A stretch of DNA of 64,000 nucleotides from Dromiciops gliroides. Lineage: Eukaryota > Chordata > Mammalia > Microbiotheria > Microbiotheriidae. Shown in pieces: positions 32,092 to 43,153 of this stretch (position 1 is the stretch's first letter; every line of letters begins with the position of its first letter). The position numbers and the translations under genes were made by a program. The stretch is taken from NCBI RefSeq assembly GCF_019393635.1, contig NC_057864.1, forward strand, positions 476,488,617 to 476,552,616, in the 5' to 3' direction. The notes beneath the pieces are model-generated. The model ran no database searches, had not been told where the DNA came from, and saw only the letters and a list, made by a program, of their open reading frames with translations.

Positions 32092-33999
32092 GTGAAGCAA
32101 TTTCTGATCCTCATGCATACACATTAAAGGCAATGTTGGCCTACATTTAAGGGGTGTTCCCCCATTCACCACAACCTGCGGCTTTGATGGAATAGTAGGA
32201 CCTGAATGAGAGAGTAAGACAGGGGTCGCCCCTGTGTCATCCATAGACTTACTTCCTATGTCCAGCTTGACCCTGGACTTGGCCATAGAGATGTCAGTAA
32301 CAAAGAGCTGGGCAGTCCCTGGTGCTGACTTCCTAGTCCACAGGAGACCAGACTGCAAGGAGCTGGGTTTTTGCCTGGCCAACCTCTTGGGGGCTACACT
32401 GGGGACAAGGAATTAGGAGAGGTGGCCTCACCTTTGAGAAGTGTCCCCCACTCCAGTGTCCCAGTTTACTGCAGCTGCCAGAATCCCCGCCACCCAGAGA
32501 TCTGCTGGTACCAGACATAATGGCTGCTGCTATTATCGAGGCTTGTTCTATGGAGCAGGCACAAGCCTTCTTTTCTCTCTCTTTGGCTACTGCAAGGTCC
32601 CTGTTATTAAAAATCTTAAAAGCAATATCAAGGAGTTGTGAGGATGAGGTTTGGGGACCCCAGTCTAATTTCTGAAGTTTTCTCCTAATGTCAGGAATAG
32701 ATTAGCTAATAAAATGTATATTGAGGACTGTTATTCCTACATCCCTTTCTGTATCTAGATTAGTATATTTTTTTCAGAGAGTCCACGAGGTGACTCATAA
32801 AAAGAGCTGAGTTTTCCTCCAGCCCCTGTGTGATTTCCTTCACCTTCTCATAATTGATTTGTTTTTTAATCCCCCCATAATGCCCCAATTTTTCTTTAAT
32901 CTGAGACATGTCTCTCATGGAAAAAGAAGCATGTACCTGAATTGTACTATCCCCCATGGGAACTTCCTGTAATGGAAGCAGGGGAGCAGTGGAAGATGCT
33001 GGTAGGGGACCTGGGTGAAACAGGTTGGGGAGAGGATGAGGGGGCTGATGGAATAGGAATAGTCACATGGAGAGGGTCAGATGGAGGAGCCAGATTAGTC
33101 TGTGAAGTGGGTTTGCAGAGGGGTAAAGGAGACTGGGGGAATGGGCGTAGGCAACTGCGGATTAGGGAATGCAGATGGGAGCTGCTGCTGAATGGAAAAA
33201 ATAGGAAAATAGAGAATGTATTGGAGCTCCCCCAGATTGTGACATGGGTACAGCTGTGAGGGGTACAGCTGGATGGGTTGTGGAAACAGCTGTTGGGTGG
33301 GGTAAAATAGAAGAGTACTGATGTCCACTCCCAGTGTGGCTGGAGCTAAGCTGTGGAGGGCACAGGAGATTGGTTTTGAGATCAGCTGGTGGGCAGAGGA
33401 GTCCCAGTCATAGAGTGGCATGACAGTGGTTGACCCATAGGTATGAAAGCAGGTGGGGAAGAAGTAAAACAAGGAACAGGTAGGGAATGAGGCTGAGGAG
33501 AAGGAGGTGACGGGGTCCCAGAGCTTAATTTAGTCCAATCTCTTAGGATGCACCCCAGAGGAGAACCTTTCAGAACACTCCCTTTCTGTCCCATAGCTGT
33601 CCCAGATATTGTCCTGTCTAAGGAGAATGGTCTGAACATGGTTCAGACATTAGATTGAGCTTTCTCAAGGGAGGGAGATGCTAGCTGCCAGTCTCATGGA
33701 AGAGCAGAGTGCTGGCAAGGGATAGACACACAAACACAAAAGTTCTTACCCAGAAACATGGAGTCCAAGGGTCCAAGCATGGTTCAGACATCTGGCCGAG
33801 CTTTTGGCAAGGAAGGGAGACCCAGGCTGCCTGTCGTTGTCGCGTGCAAAAGCTGACCCTCCTCTACCTCTCTGTGACTCAAATGAGAGGTTGAGTCAAG
33901 TAGGAGAGAGAGAAAAGAAACCCAAAAGGGGGTTCCTACCTCCAGGTTTTGTGTGGTAAGAGGAAAGAGGAATTTCTCATGCCCCATGTTGGGCACCAA

Positions 34000-34749
34000 A
34001 TATATAGGTAAGGGTTTGGGATGGGGTAGGGGTTTGGGATAGGGGTTCTTAGAAATTCCTCTTTAAAGAATTACACCCTCTTGCACACAAATCCAATAGA
34101 ATAAGATAATAGTTTATTGAGGGGCTGGGAAGGGAAACCAAGAGAGAAATCCTTGGACTTCTTCTCATGGGGAGAAAGCATGGCACAGAGATAGTGGCTC
34201 TGAGATACCTAAATCCTTGACCAGGAGACAGGCAGATACTTTTCTTAGAATAATTTTTTTTTCTTTTTTGGTGAGGCAATTGTGGTTAAGTGACTTGCCC
34301 AGGGTCATACAGCTAGTAAGTGTCAAGTGTCTGAGGCTAGATTTGAACTCAGGTCCTTCTGACTCCAGGGCCCGTGCCACATAGCTGCCCCTCCAGGCAG
34401 ATACTTTTATAGAGGACTGATGGGGGTGATCATCTGACTATGGAAAGTTCCCTTAGTGAGGGAGGACCATCCCCCACTGGTGGTGGCTGGGGGAATTGGG
34501 TGAGAGGTTGCTGTGGATCTCTCAAGCCATCTCTCTTCCCCTCATGCCACAAAAGTAGCAGCCACACCTAATCTTATCTCCCCAGGGGTGGGGGAGACTG
34601 GAAGGAAGGGTGATGGTCCTGGAGCTAGCTCAGTCCTGATCCTGTGCCACTTATCTCTTTAGGTTTGTCTGTCCTTTGGTTTAGTTTCTCACAGAAAAGG
34701 TTCTTTGATGTATCCCAGAAAACTTCTGGGGCATCCTGGGCCCATAACA
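34000..34749 (-). repeat. 5' LTR of ERV copy A
   Basis: Starts on the minus strand TGTTATGGGCCC at 34749 and ends just before the primer-binding site (33999-33981). AATAAACT at about 34110-34117. A SINE is inserted at 34244-34393. Confidence 0.88.
34244..34393 (-). mobile_element. young marsupial SINE inside the ERV 5' LTR
   Basis: Reversed copy, slightly shortened at its head. CAGGCAGATACTTTT lies at 34229-34243 and 34394-34408. The other LTR keeps the uninterrupted target. Confidence 0.95.
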
Positions 34750-35730
34750 CCAGTAAATGATATGTTGAATTGAATCTGTTGAATTAAACAGCATTTTCTG
34801 GCAGCCTAGAAAAGTAATGTAATCTTGAGCAACATTAAGAGAGGGGCTGGGCTGGGGAAATCATAATTCTGCTATCCACAGCTCTGGTCAGAACACATCA
34901 AAACATTTTATTGGGTTCTGGGAGCCATATTTCAGGAGGCACGTCAGGGAGAGTCCAGAGGAGAATGACCAAGGTGTAAGGGGATTGTAGATTATGCCCT
35001 AGGAGCTTCAGCTGAAGGCAGTGGGGAGGGTTAGCTTCAAGAAGAGTTTGAGGAGATAACAAGAGCTGTCCTCCCTGTTTTGAAAGACTGCCATGAGAGA
35101 GATTCAACTCATTAGGAACTAAAGGGCAGAGCTAGGGGTAGTGGGTGCAAGTTTCCCGGAGATATATCTCTGGCTCTATGTAAAACTTCCACGGAGGTTC
35201 TCTGGCCCCTTTGTGTGGTATATAAGCTCTTAGCTCCTGCAAGCTAACTAGTCAAGTAACCTTGTGTGAGTCACTCCCCAATTTGGATCTCAAGGGCAAA
35301 GGGTGACACTTCCTAACATATTTGAGCTATGGGCTATCTTGGCAACTGTTGGGTTCCCTATCACTACAAGTTTCCAACTGCAGGCTGGAAGATCGCTTAT
35401 CAGGGAGATCATAAAGAAGAAATGGGGTGGGATTAGGGTTGAACTAAAACTCCCTCCCACACCTGATATTTCAGGTCTGAATTCTGTGATTCTGTCATCT
35501 TTTCTCCTACACTACTTCCTCTTCTCTCTCCCAAATTATTTGCTACTTGACCTCCCACTCCCCAGTCCTGAAGCTCCCACCATTCCAACTTTGCTTTCTC
35601 TGATGGAGACTTCCACCCTGCCACTCACAGCAATGAAAAATTTCTTAAACACACATCTGTGCTACTTGCCTTGTGGGAAACAGAATAGAACCTGGGATGC
35701 TAGCACTGGTAGGGTCCTTTAGCTTCCCCT
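34750..35730. other. intergenic sequence without confident features
   Basis: No gene recognised. Scattered weak repeat-like phrases only; the open frame at 35303-35722 has no recognised homology. Confidence 0.35.
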
Positions 35731-35734
35731 CCAC

Positions 35735-36490
35735 ATTTTACACAGGAGGAACTGAGTAGCCAAGAAAGGGGATTTGTGCTAGGTCACCCAGCTAGTCTAT
35801 AGCAGAACTGAGACTAGAACCAGGTCTCCTAGTTCCCAATCTGTATCTCTTTCCTCTACAATGACAGGAAAGTACAAATAGAAAGTCGTTGGGTTGACTT
35901 TGAGTGAAGGGGGTACAAAGAAGTATAAGGGAGCATCAGGGTTTGCAGTCTATTGGGGATGCACACATAAACCCACATCAAAAGACAACCAATGACACAA
36001 AGCAGTACATGCACTGTCCAAATCTGGGATTTAAACTCACAGTTGACTTTGTCATTTGGTGCCTGGCCATTACAGGACTTTGGACTCTCCTTCTGACCTC
36101 ACTAGGGGAGCCAGAGCCTTCTTGTCCTCTCCAAATGACTTTTAAATGAGAGCTCTTCAAATTGCCTGCCCCCTCCTCTCCCTCAGATCAAGCAGGACTG
36201 GGAGTGGGAAGCCCTCAGTGGAATGCAAAGCTTAAAGAGAACAGCTCTGCTTGTGCCTTATGTCAATCATGCTCAGAGGTGAGAGGATACACACCACAGT
36301 ACAGTGGGGGCAACAGTGACTTGGGAGTCAAGGGATCTGGGTTTGAATCTCAGCTCTGTTGCTGTGTACTCTGTGTGACCTTGGGCAAAGTCACTCCTTT
36401 CTCAGGGCCTCAGATTCCTCATTTGTCAAATGAGTGGGTGGAACTGGATCACTTCTAAGGTCCCTTTGAACTGTAAACCTATGATCATAC
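35735..36490. mobile_element. two old SINEs
   Basis: 35735-35850 is a reversed MIR-like copy ('aggtcacccagctagtctatagcagaactgagactagaaccaggtctcc'). 36300-36490 is a plus-strand copy ('tctgggtttgaatctcagctctg', 'gagtgggtggaactggatcacttctaagg'). The sequence between is not recognised. Confidence 0.65.
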
Positions 36491-36879
36491 AATCTCAGAG
36501 TCTTCTGCAGCATGGCACCAGGGAGTAGAAAGTAGTTGATCCCAGGGAGCAGGATGGAGAAGCTGCACAGTTTCAAGGCCAAGGCCATGAGATGAGTCAA
36601 TGATTAGAGCCATAAATGGAACCCAGGTGTCCCTATTCCCAATCTGGTGACCTCACCCTTCCTGCTTTGTGCAGTTTAAGAATTGAATCAGGATACATTT
36701 ATTGTTCTTGAATCAAGACACTCCCCTTTTCCTAGGCAGCAAGTCTTGTAACAGACATTTAAAAATAAACAAACAATTCAACAAAACCAACCAACCCATC
36801 AACTGAATAGAACTAAATATTCCCCATTCCACACCTACAGTTCATTTCTCCAATGAAAGGAGGGAGGGTTATTTTCTTA

Positions 36880-37190
36880 CCTCTTCTTCAAGGTCTGGAA
36901 TGGTCCTTACATTATACTAAATTTTTATTATTTGCATTTTCATTTTTTTCATTATTTATTTAATATGTAAGCTCATGTTTTGTTCTCCCCATTTACACTG
37001 TCATAGTCACTGTGTATATACTGTTTTCCTGATTCTGCTTATTTAAGTCTGTATCAATTCATAGAATTCTCCCAGGACTTCTCTGAATTCTTCATGGTCA
37101 TTGTTTCTTAGCCTACAACATTCCATTATTTTCATGAACCAATAGTGATCACCAAGCTTTTTGATTACTCACCTCTATCAGTAAAAAAAA
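36880..37190 (-). mobile_element. decayed L1 3' fragment
   Basis: 'gattctgcttatttaagtctgtatcaattcatagaattctcccagg' and 'cctacaacattccattattttcatgaacc' are decayed relatives of the minus-strand L1 ORF2 C-terminus at 24060-24180. Confidence 0.6.
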
Positions 37191-37274
37191 TTCTGAGCAC
37201 CCCATAATATCTGTATTTATTTATTCATAAAGAAACAGAAATATAAATAAAGATAATTGGTTAAAAGTTACATA

Positions 37275-37545
37275 TAGTTATTTCAGTCATTTCAGATTCA
37301 GTTCAGTCATGTCCACCATTTTATGATCTCATTTGGGGTTTTCTTGGCAAAGATACTGGAGAGATTTGCCATTTCCTTCTCCAACTCATTTTACAGATGA
37401 GGAAACTGAAGCAAAAAGAGTGAACTGACTTGCCCAGGGTTGCACGACTAGTAAGTATCTGAGGCTGGATTTGACCTCAGGAAGATAAGTCTTCCTGATT
37501 CTATGCCAGGGGCTCTATCCACTGTACCTCTTAGCTGCCCCTACA
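37275..37545 (-). mobile_element. older long-form SINE
   Basis: 'cagtcatgtccaccattttatgatctcatttggggttttcttggcaaagatactgg' through 'ccactgtacctcttagctgccc'. Confidence 0.88.
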
Positions 37546-37589
37546 TATAGTTAGTTATAGGAATCATGAAACATACACAGAGAGAAATT

Positions 37590-38010
37590 AGAAATGGATG
37601 AGATCAAGATGAAATAATATTTGATCCTAGATACAATAAGGAGCCACTAGAGTTTATTGAGGAGGGAGAGGTATAACACAGTAAGACCTGCACGTGGCTC
37701 TTGTATAAGATGACTGGAAGGGTCAGGGGCTTTAGGCAAAGAGACAAATTAGGAGGCTGTTGTAACAGTCCATGTGACAGGTAACAAGGGCCTAAACTAA
37801 GGTTCTGGATGTGTTCATAGAGAAGGGATGGATGGGAGAGGTGTTGTGGAAGTAGAACCCAGGCTTCTCAAGTAATTAGATATGTGGGGTGAAGGAGAGT
37901 GAGCTGAGGATGATCCCAAGTTTGCAAACCGGCATGGTGTTGGTGCCCTATGGGAATGTTTGTAAGAGTGGTTAATTTGGGGTTTGGGAGGAGGAATGAG
38001 AATGTAATAG
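37590..38010. repeat. old dispersed repeat, family not assigned
   Basis: 'aataaggagccactagagtttattgaggaggg' and 'ggaggctgttgtaacagtccatgtgacaggtaac' resemble the repeat at 13380 and 58590-58710. Confidence 0.55.
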
Positions 38011-38105
38011 ATCTGCAATGCAGAGTACAAACCCCTGATGTCTGCTTATTAATGTGGGGCTTACTGTCTCACTGAAAATCAAGAAGCGGAGAACCCAGCT
38101 CTGAC

Positions 38106-38320
38106 CTGTGCAACCTGTCCTGCCAGGGGAACCTGGTACTGGTACCCATGGGTATCTGGGGCTCAGAGTCTGTCATGCCAAGGGTACCCGACAGGGGTAC
38201 CTGTTGGTGGTACCTAGGTGTACTTGGGGTTCACAGCCTGTTGTGCCAAGGGTACCTGCCAAGGTTACCTGTTTAGATACTTAGCAGTAGCTGGAGCCCA
38301 GAGCCTGTCTTGCCAGGGGC
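38106..38320. repeat. ~66-base minisatellite, about 3.2 copies
   Basis: Units begin CTGTC(C/A/G)TGCCA(A/G)GGG at about 38116, 38171, 38239 and 38309 and share GGTACC-containing middles and an end 'tggagcccagagc/tggggctcagag'. Confidence 0.8.
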
Positions 38321-38563
38321 AGCTACTGTAGTCACAGGTGAACTGGGGAGACAGTTTAAGGGAATAGCTGTATGGGCATGGGGGGAATGATTTTCCCATC
38401 AGCACAACTTCCACTTTGGGTATCTGGGTTCTAGTGGGATCATAAGTGCTCTAAGGGGCCCATGGCTGGGGCAGAAGAGTGGCAGTTAGGACCTTTCACA
38501 GAGGAATGGAAAATGTTGGGGGCTGAAAGTCGAGATGCGGAAAGGATAACGAGTTTTGCCATC

Positions 38564-38708
38564 TTTTTTTTTTTTTTGGCAATGGGGGTCAAATGACTTG
38601 CCCAGGGTCACACAGCTAGTAAGTGTCAAGTGTCTGAGGCCGGATTTGAACTCAGGTACTCCTGAATTCAGGGCCGGTGCTTTAACCACTGTGCCATCTA
38701 GCTGCCCC
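38564..38708 (-). mobile_element. young marsupial SINE with target-site duplication
   Basis: Full-length reversed copy. CGAGTTTTGCCATC lies at 38550-38563 and 38709-38722. Confidence 0.96.
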
Positions 38709-38990
38709 CGAGTTTTGCCATCTTAGATTGGAGACATACTCCATGATTGACCATCTTGGGAGAGTGAGATGAAAACCACCCTTCTACCCTCTGATTGGTT
38801 GATCCTATATGCTTTGGAACCAAGTCCCTGAGGGCCCTCCTCCCCCCACTTTGGAGACCACTGCTCTCCAAGCCAATAAGCTGCTTGAACATTGCACTCG
38901 TGTTTGTGTTTTAGGAATTATTTTTATTTGTCTTCCTTTGAATTCCGGGGGTCCTGACCATGGTAACAGTGAAGTCTCTTTCATCTTTGC

Positions 38991-40159
38991 CACCTACTTT
39001 CTGTTTTGGAGAGGTTGGAGACGTCCTGGGCATCAGGGAAGATGTCTGGTTCACCACTTCATTGCTCACATGACCCTGAAGTGTCCCGTTTCTGTTTTAA
39101 TAATTTCATACAATACCCCTCATATTTTGGGGTTTTAACAAGACATGATTGTATTGGGATAGGAAACTCGCAGCAACAAAGTTTCTTCTACCAATGTAGA
39201 TCAGAATGTGACTGCAATTTATAGCCCAGCTGAGCTGTCTCCTGAGACACAGATAGGTTAGATAGACATGTAGCCCGTATCTATCTGGGACTGGACTTGA
39301 ACCCAGGTCTTCCCGACCCTGAGGCCCACACTCTACCCCCTCCACTGCACCTTGGGGTTTAATCAATAAGTTGCTGAATGAATGAATAAATGCCATAATA
39401 GACTGTAAGCTCCAAGAAAGCAGAGAATGTTTCATTTTGGTCTCAGCATCTCTGGAGTCTCCAAAGTGCCCCATGATAGCCTTCATTATCTTTGGTGCTT
39501 AAGAAGTATGTTTCATGTAGTTGAATGATGGAGTAAACAGCTTTCCTTCTGACACCTGTAGAGAGGTAGAATGGTGTAGTAGAGAGAATACTGGACCTGA
39601 AGTCAAGAGAAAAGGGTCATTATAACCAGGGAAGAAGAACTGGAATGCCCAACAAGCTCCCGGGTGTGGGAGAGAAGGAGGATCTTTCTAGCAGGCAATG
39701 CCTTTTGGTTTTTTTCTGAGAAAGTGACCAGACTACACTTACTGCATCCACTTTGCAGGGGTTTGGACCAGCAATCTCGAAAAATCTGCGTAAAATGTTT
39801 TGGTCCTCCCTTTGTGCCAGAGAAGTTAGAACTATCATGGTATTAAGAGATAAAACATGTTGATATTATACAAGACTACACGTATAATTTTTGCATTTCT
39901 GAATTTCTACACTTTTGTTTTCTGTAATCTGCTGGCCTTTGAATGTTGTCTGTAGCTTCCACAAAACTCCCCCCAAATTTCCATTTAATTTCCTATGCCT
40001 ATCCCCGATATATCAAAACCGCTATTGGGAAAGTCGAGATGTGGAAAGGATAACTGTAATTTTGCCTTCTTCTAAGAGCTATAACTAGGCAGGGCAACTG
40101 AGGCGCTGACCTAGGGCAATGGCATTTAGAAGGTACAAATAATGATTTTGCAACCTATG
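38991..40159. other. intergenic sequence with old repeats only
   Basis: 39280-39350 has a reversed old SINE scrap ('gggactggacttgaacccaggtcttcccgaccctg'). No gene recognised. Confidence 0.4.
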
Positions 40160-40309
40160 TAATTTTTTTTTTTGCGGGGCAATGAGGGTTAAGTGACTTG
40201 TCCAGGGTCATACAGCTAATAAATGTCAAGTGTCTGAGGCCGGATTTGAACTCAGGTCCTCCTGAATCCAGGGCCAGTGCTTTTATCCACTGAGTCACCT
40301 AGCTGCCCC
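40160..40309 (-). mobile_element. young marsupial SINE (minus)
   Basis: Full-length reversed copy. CAACCTATGTAATTTTT before it and CAAGCTATGTCATTTTT after it are an imperfect target-site duplication. Confidence 0.93.
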
Positions 40310-41184
40310 ACAAGCTATGTCATTTTTAAATGTGTTACATATCTGTTTTGACAGCACTTTAAAGTTTCCATCAGTATAGAAACTAATTAGCAAGAATAAT
40401 TAGCTAAATTAGGATGCTACAAAATAAAGTCCTGTTGCCCCATGGTAGCAAAGTAGATGAATTCCTTCTCCAGGTGGTTCTATTCTATTCCTTCTTGGGA
40501 AGTAGACTTCCCAGCATCAATTTCACTGTGTCCCAGAGTCTCTGGATCTCCCATTTTCGCAGGGAGTTATCTTGAAGTCTCTGACCCCATGGAGTAGTAT
40601 CCTAGTCTCTTCTCTCATTCATTGTTTGCTTGAGGATCCATTTCCTGCTGCTTGCCTCAGTTATCAAATTTCTTTCTTTTTGTTTCCCCCTGAAACACCA
40701 GTCGGCAGCATGAAAGCTGGGGGGAAAGGAAAGAACACTGACTTTGGAGTGAAAAGACAGTTCGGATCCTGGTTCTGCCCTAGAACTCCTTGTCTGCCCT
40801 AGGGCAGAATCATCGTTAGGATGAGAAGATCTCTGAAGAAGCCCCTGTCTAATTCTGACATTCCATGAATATAAAAAGATAAAGTGAGAAGAAAACAATT
40901 TCTGGCTTCATTAGATCGTGGGTTTGGGGGGATGGAGGCAGCCCTCAGTATTCTTGTAATCCACGGTAGTCACCCAGGCACATAACCCTTGCCTCTTCCC
41001 TAATTCCCTGGCTCCACCTTGGTGTGAATCCAAACCTGGGGACATACTGAGAGTTCAGAGGGGAAAAAGATTCCCTTTACATTATAAACTTAATCCTCAA
41101 CAAATTAAAAAAATAAATACACAAATGAGAACAACAACAAGATCCCATGTGACACCACAAACTTCCAGGACAAAATGAAGGGAT
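40310..41184. other. intergenic sequence without recognised features
   Basis: No gene or confident transposon seen. Confidence 0.35.
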
Positions 41185-41345
41185 GATCCCACCTCTACCA
41201 TTGACTACCTGTGTGGCCTTGGACAAGTCACTTAATCTCCCTTGGCCTCAGTTTCCTTATCTGTAAAGTGAGGGGGTTGGATTAGATTTCTAGTGGTCCC
41301 TTCCAGCCCCAGATCAGGTGTCAAATACAAACTACAACACTCATG
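41185..41345 (+). mobile_element. old SINE
   Basis: 'gtggccttggacaagtcacttaatctcccttggcctcagtttcc' and 'gtgagggggttggattagatttctagtgg'. Confidence 0.75.
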
Positions 41346-41529
41346 CTGCAGGAACCAGATTAAAATGTAATTAGGAAATATTTGATGAAATAAAAATACA
41401 GCAGAACATAATGTTAATATGTGGTTTCTAAGTCAATATGCAGCCTTGTCCAGAGGGATCTGTATGTATTGTTTAGTGGTATGGTTTCTATTTGAGTTTG
41501 ATACAACCGCTCTAGATACAGGATTGCTA

Positions 41530-42820
41530 CTAGTAACTATATATATATATTTTTTATTGTTTTATTGATGGCTTTTGCTTTTTATGTCACAAACATTTCC
41601 CTAGATACTAACTGCCCCCCCCCTCCATAGAACACTCCCTTGTAATAAAGAAAAACAGTTAAGCAAAAAAAGCCAAGATAAGCACTATGTCTGACAATGA
41701 GTATGACATTCTGTACCCTGAGTCCCCCACCTCTGGTATATTTATTTTATCATCTCTCCCCTGGAGATGCATTAAACAAGGTTAGCTGCCCTTTTTTTTT
41801 TTCAGTTTATCTTTGTTTTTTTAATTTTTAAATAATAGTTTATTTTTACCCAATTACATTTAAAAACTATTTTAATCTTCCTTTTTTAAAAAAAAAAACT
41901 TTGAGTTTCAAATTCTCTCTCTCCCTTCCTGGCCCCTCCCTGAGATGATAAGCAATCTAAGATAGTTTATACATGTGCAATCATGTAAAACATTTCCATA
42001 TTAGTAATTTTGTGGATGAAAACTCAAAGAGAAAGAGAAAGGAAGGGAGGGAGGGGAGAGAGAGAGAGAAAGAGAGAGAGTGCTTTGGTCTGGATTCAGG
42101 TGCCATTCATTCTTTCTCTGGAGGCAGATGGCACTCTTTTTTTCAGGTTAAACATTTTTATTTATATTTTTCTGTTCCAATCTCTATCCCTCCTTCTCTC
42201 CCTCCCCTCCCTCTTTCCTCTCTTCCCCAGGCGGCAAACAGTCCAATATGGGTTATACATATATGATCGTGCAAAACGTTATAATCCTATTTGTCACTTA
42301 TTATATTGTTGAGAATAGTCAAGTCATTCACAGTTCTTTATCGATCAATATTGCTGTCTCTATGGTACAGTGTTCTATCGGTTCTGCTCACTTCCCAACA
42401 GATAGCATTTTTCATATGAGTCCTTTGGGATTGTCTCAGATCATTGCATTGCTGAGAATAGCTTTCATTCCAAAAAAAAAAAAAGAGAGAGAGAATAGCT
42501 ATCATTCACAGTCATTCATCATATAATATTTCTATTTCTGCGTACAATGCTCACTTCACTCAGCATCAGTTCATGTGAATCTTTCCAAGTTTTTCTGAAG
42601 GCATCTGACTCACCACCCTGAACAACAGTATTCTGTTACAATCCTATATTACAACTTGCTCAGCCATTCCTTAGTTGATGGACATCCCCTCAATTTCCAA
42701 TTCTCTGACACTACAAAAAGAGCTGCTATAAATATTTTTGGACGTATGGGTCCTTTGCCTTTTTAAAAATCTATTTAGGATTGTGAGAAAATTATTATGG
42801 TACTTTGGGGGACTCCAAGA
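41530..42820 (-). mobile_element. decayed L1 3' fragments in series
   Basis: Three overlapping 3'-end copies on the minus strand. Phrases such as 'tgagtttcaaattctctctctcccttcctggcccc' (41895), 'tatgatcgtgcaaaacgttataat' (42260) and 'gttgatggacatcccctcaatttccaa' (42675) each recur in the other L1 pieces. Parts may come from separate insertions. Confidence 0.7.

Positions 42821-42823
<3 letters not shown>

Positions 42824-42880
<57 letters not shown>
42824..42880. repeat. (CA)n microsatellite
   Basis: About 28 uninterrupted CA units. Confidence 0.98.
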
Positions 42881-42882
<2 letters not shown>

Positions 42883-42892
42883 GCTGGTTTTG

Positions 42893-43153
42893 CAAGACTA
42901 GCCCAGAGTCAGTAGAATTGCAAAGGAAATGTAGATTGACCTTCCTGACTACCTAAAGGAAGTTAACTCACCTAGACCGCTCTCAAGTCATGCCAATCAG
43001 TGATTGAATGTTACTGGCCAATTAGCTTAGATCAATGTGAAGTAACCCACCACTACCTGAGAGAGGATAAAAACCCTTGGGGTGGGGGTCTCTCTCTTGG
43101 CGCTCTCTTCTCTCTCCCATGCTACACTGTGGCTCTCGCTCTCTATCCTAGGT
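42893..43153 (+). mobile_element. possible LTR fragment
   Basis: 'ggataaaaaccc' followed by a TCTC/CTCT-rich stretch looks like an LTR promoter and start region. It is joined directly to ERV copy B. Family unknown. Confidence 0.35.

Larger units (their letters stand above)
30100..34749 (-). mobile_element. class I (gammaretrovirus-like) ERV fossil, copy A
   Basis: Two LTRs flank an internal region on the minus strand. Next to the left LTR is a purine tract (AGAGAAGTGGGGAAA); next to the right LTR is a primer-binding site like tRNA-Lys (TTGGTGCCCAAC). The internal part has a leader, gag remains with an N-terminus MGQKGSVLKGSPLGCILRDW and a capsid phrase YEKVKEITQGLEENSALF, and protease-like remains (MDDTGAT). 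These fit gammaretrovirus-like gag and protease. I do not recognise pol or env. It is broken in many places. Its two LTRs differ by roughly 12% over about 200 bases compared by eye, which suggests an age of tens of millions of years. Several SINEs and an LTR piece inserted later. Confidence 0.85.
38036..38990 (+). mobile_element. probable LTR fossil with tandem repeats
   Basis: The order fits an LTR: tandem repeats (38106-38320), then 'tgattggttgatcctatatgc', 'aagccaataagctgcttgaacattgcactcgtgtttgtgtttt'. A related scrap ('gaaagtcgagatgtggaaaggataac') occurs at 40028-40055. Boundaries and family are uncertain. It is broken by a SINE at 38564. Confidence 0.45.

Noticed and set aside
32065-33639. 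Open frames in the ERV copies as live genes
   Set aside because: They are remains of gag and protease in a broken fossil.
37691-37696. CACGTG as a ChREBP response element
   Set aside because: It lies in an old repeat and lacks the second half-site at 5-base spacing. The same is true of CACGTG at 2535, 24841 and 58287.
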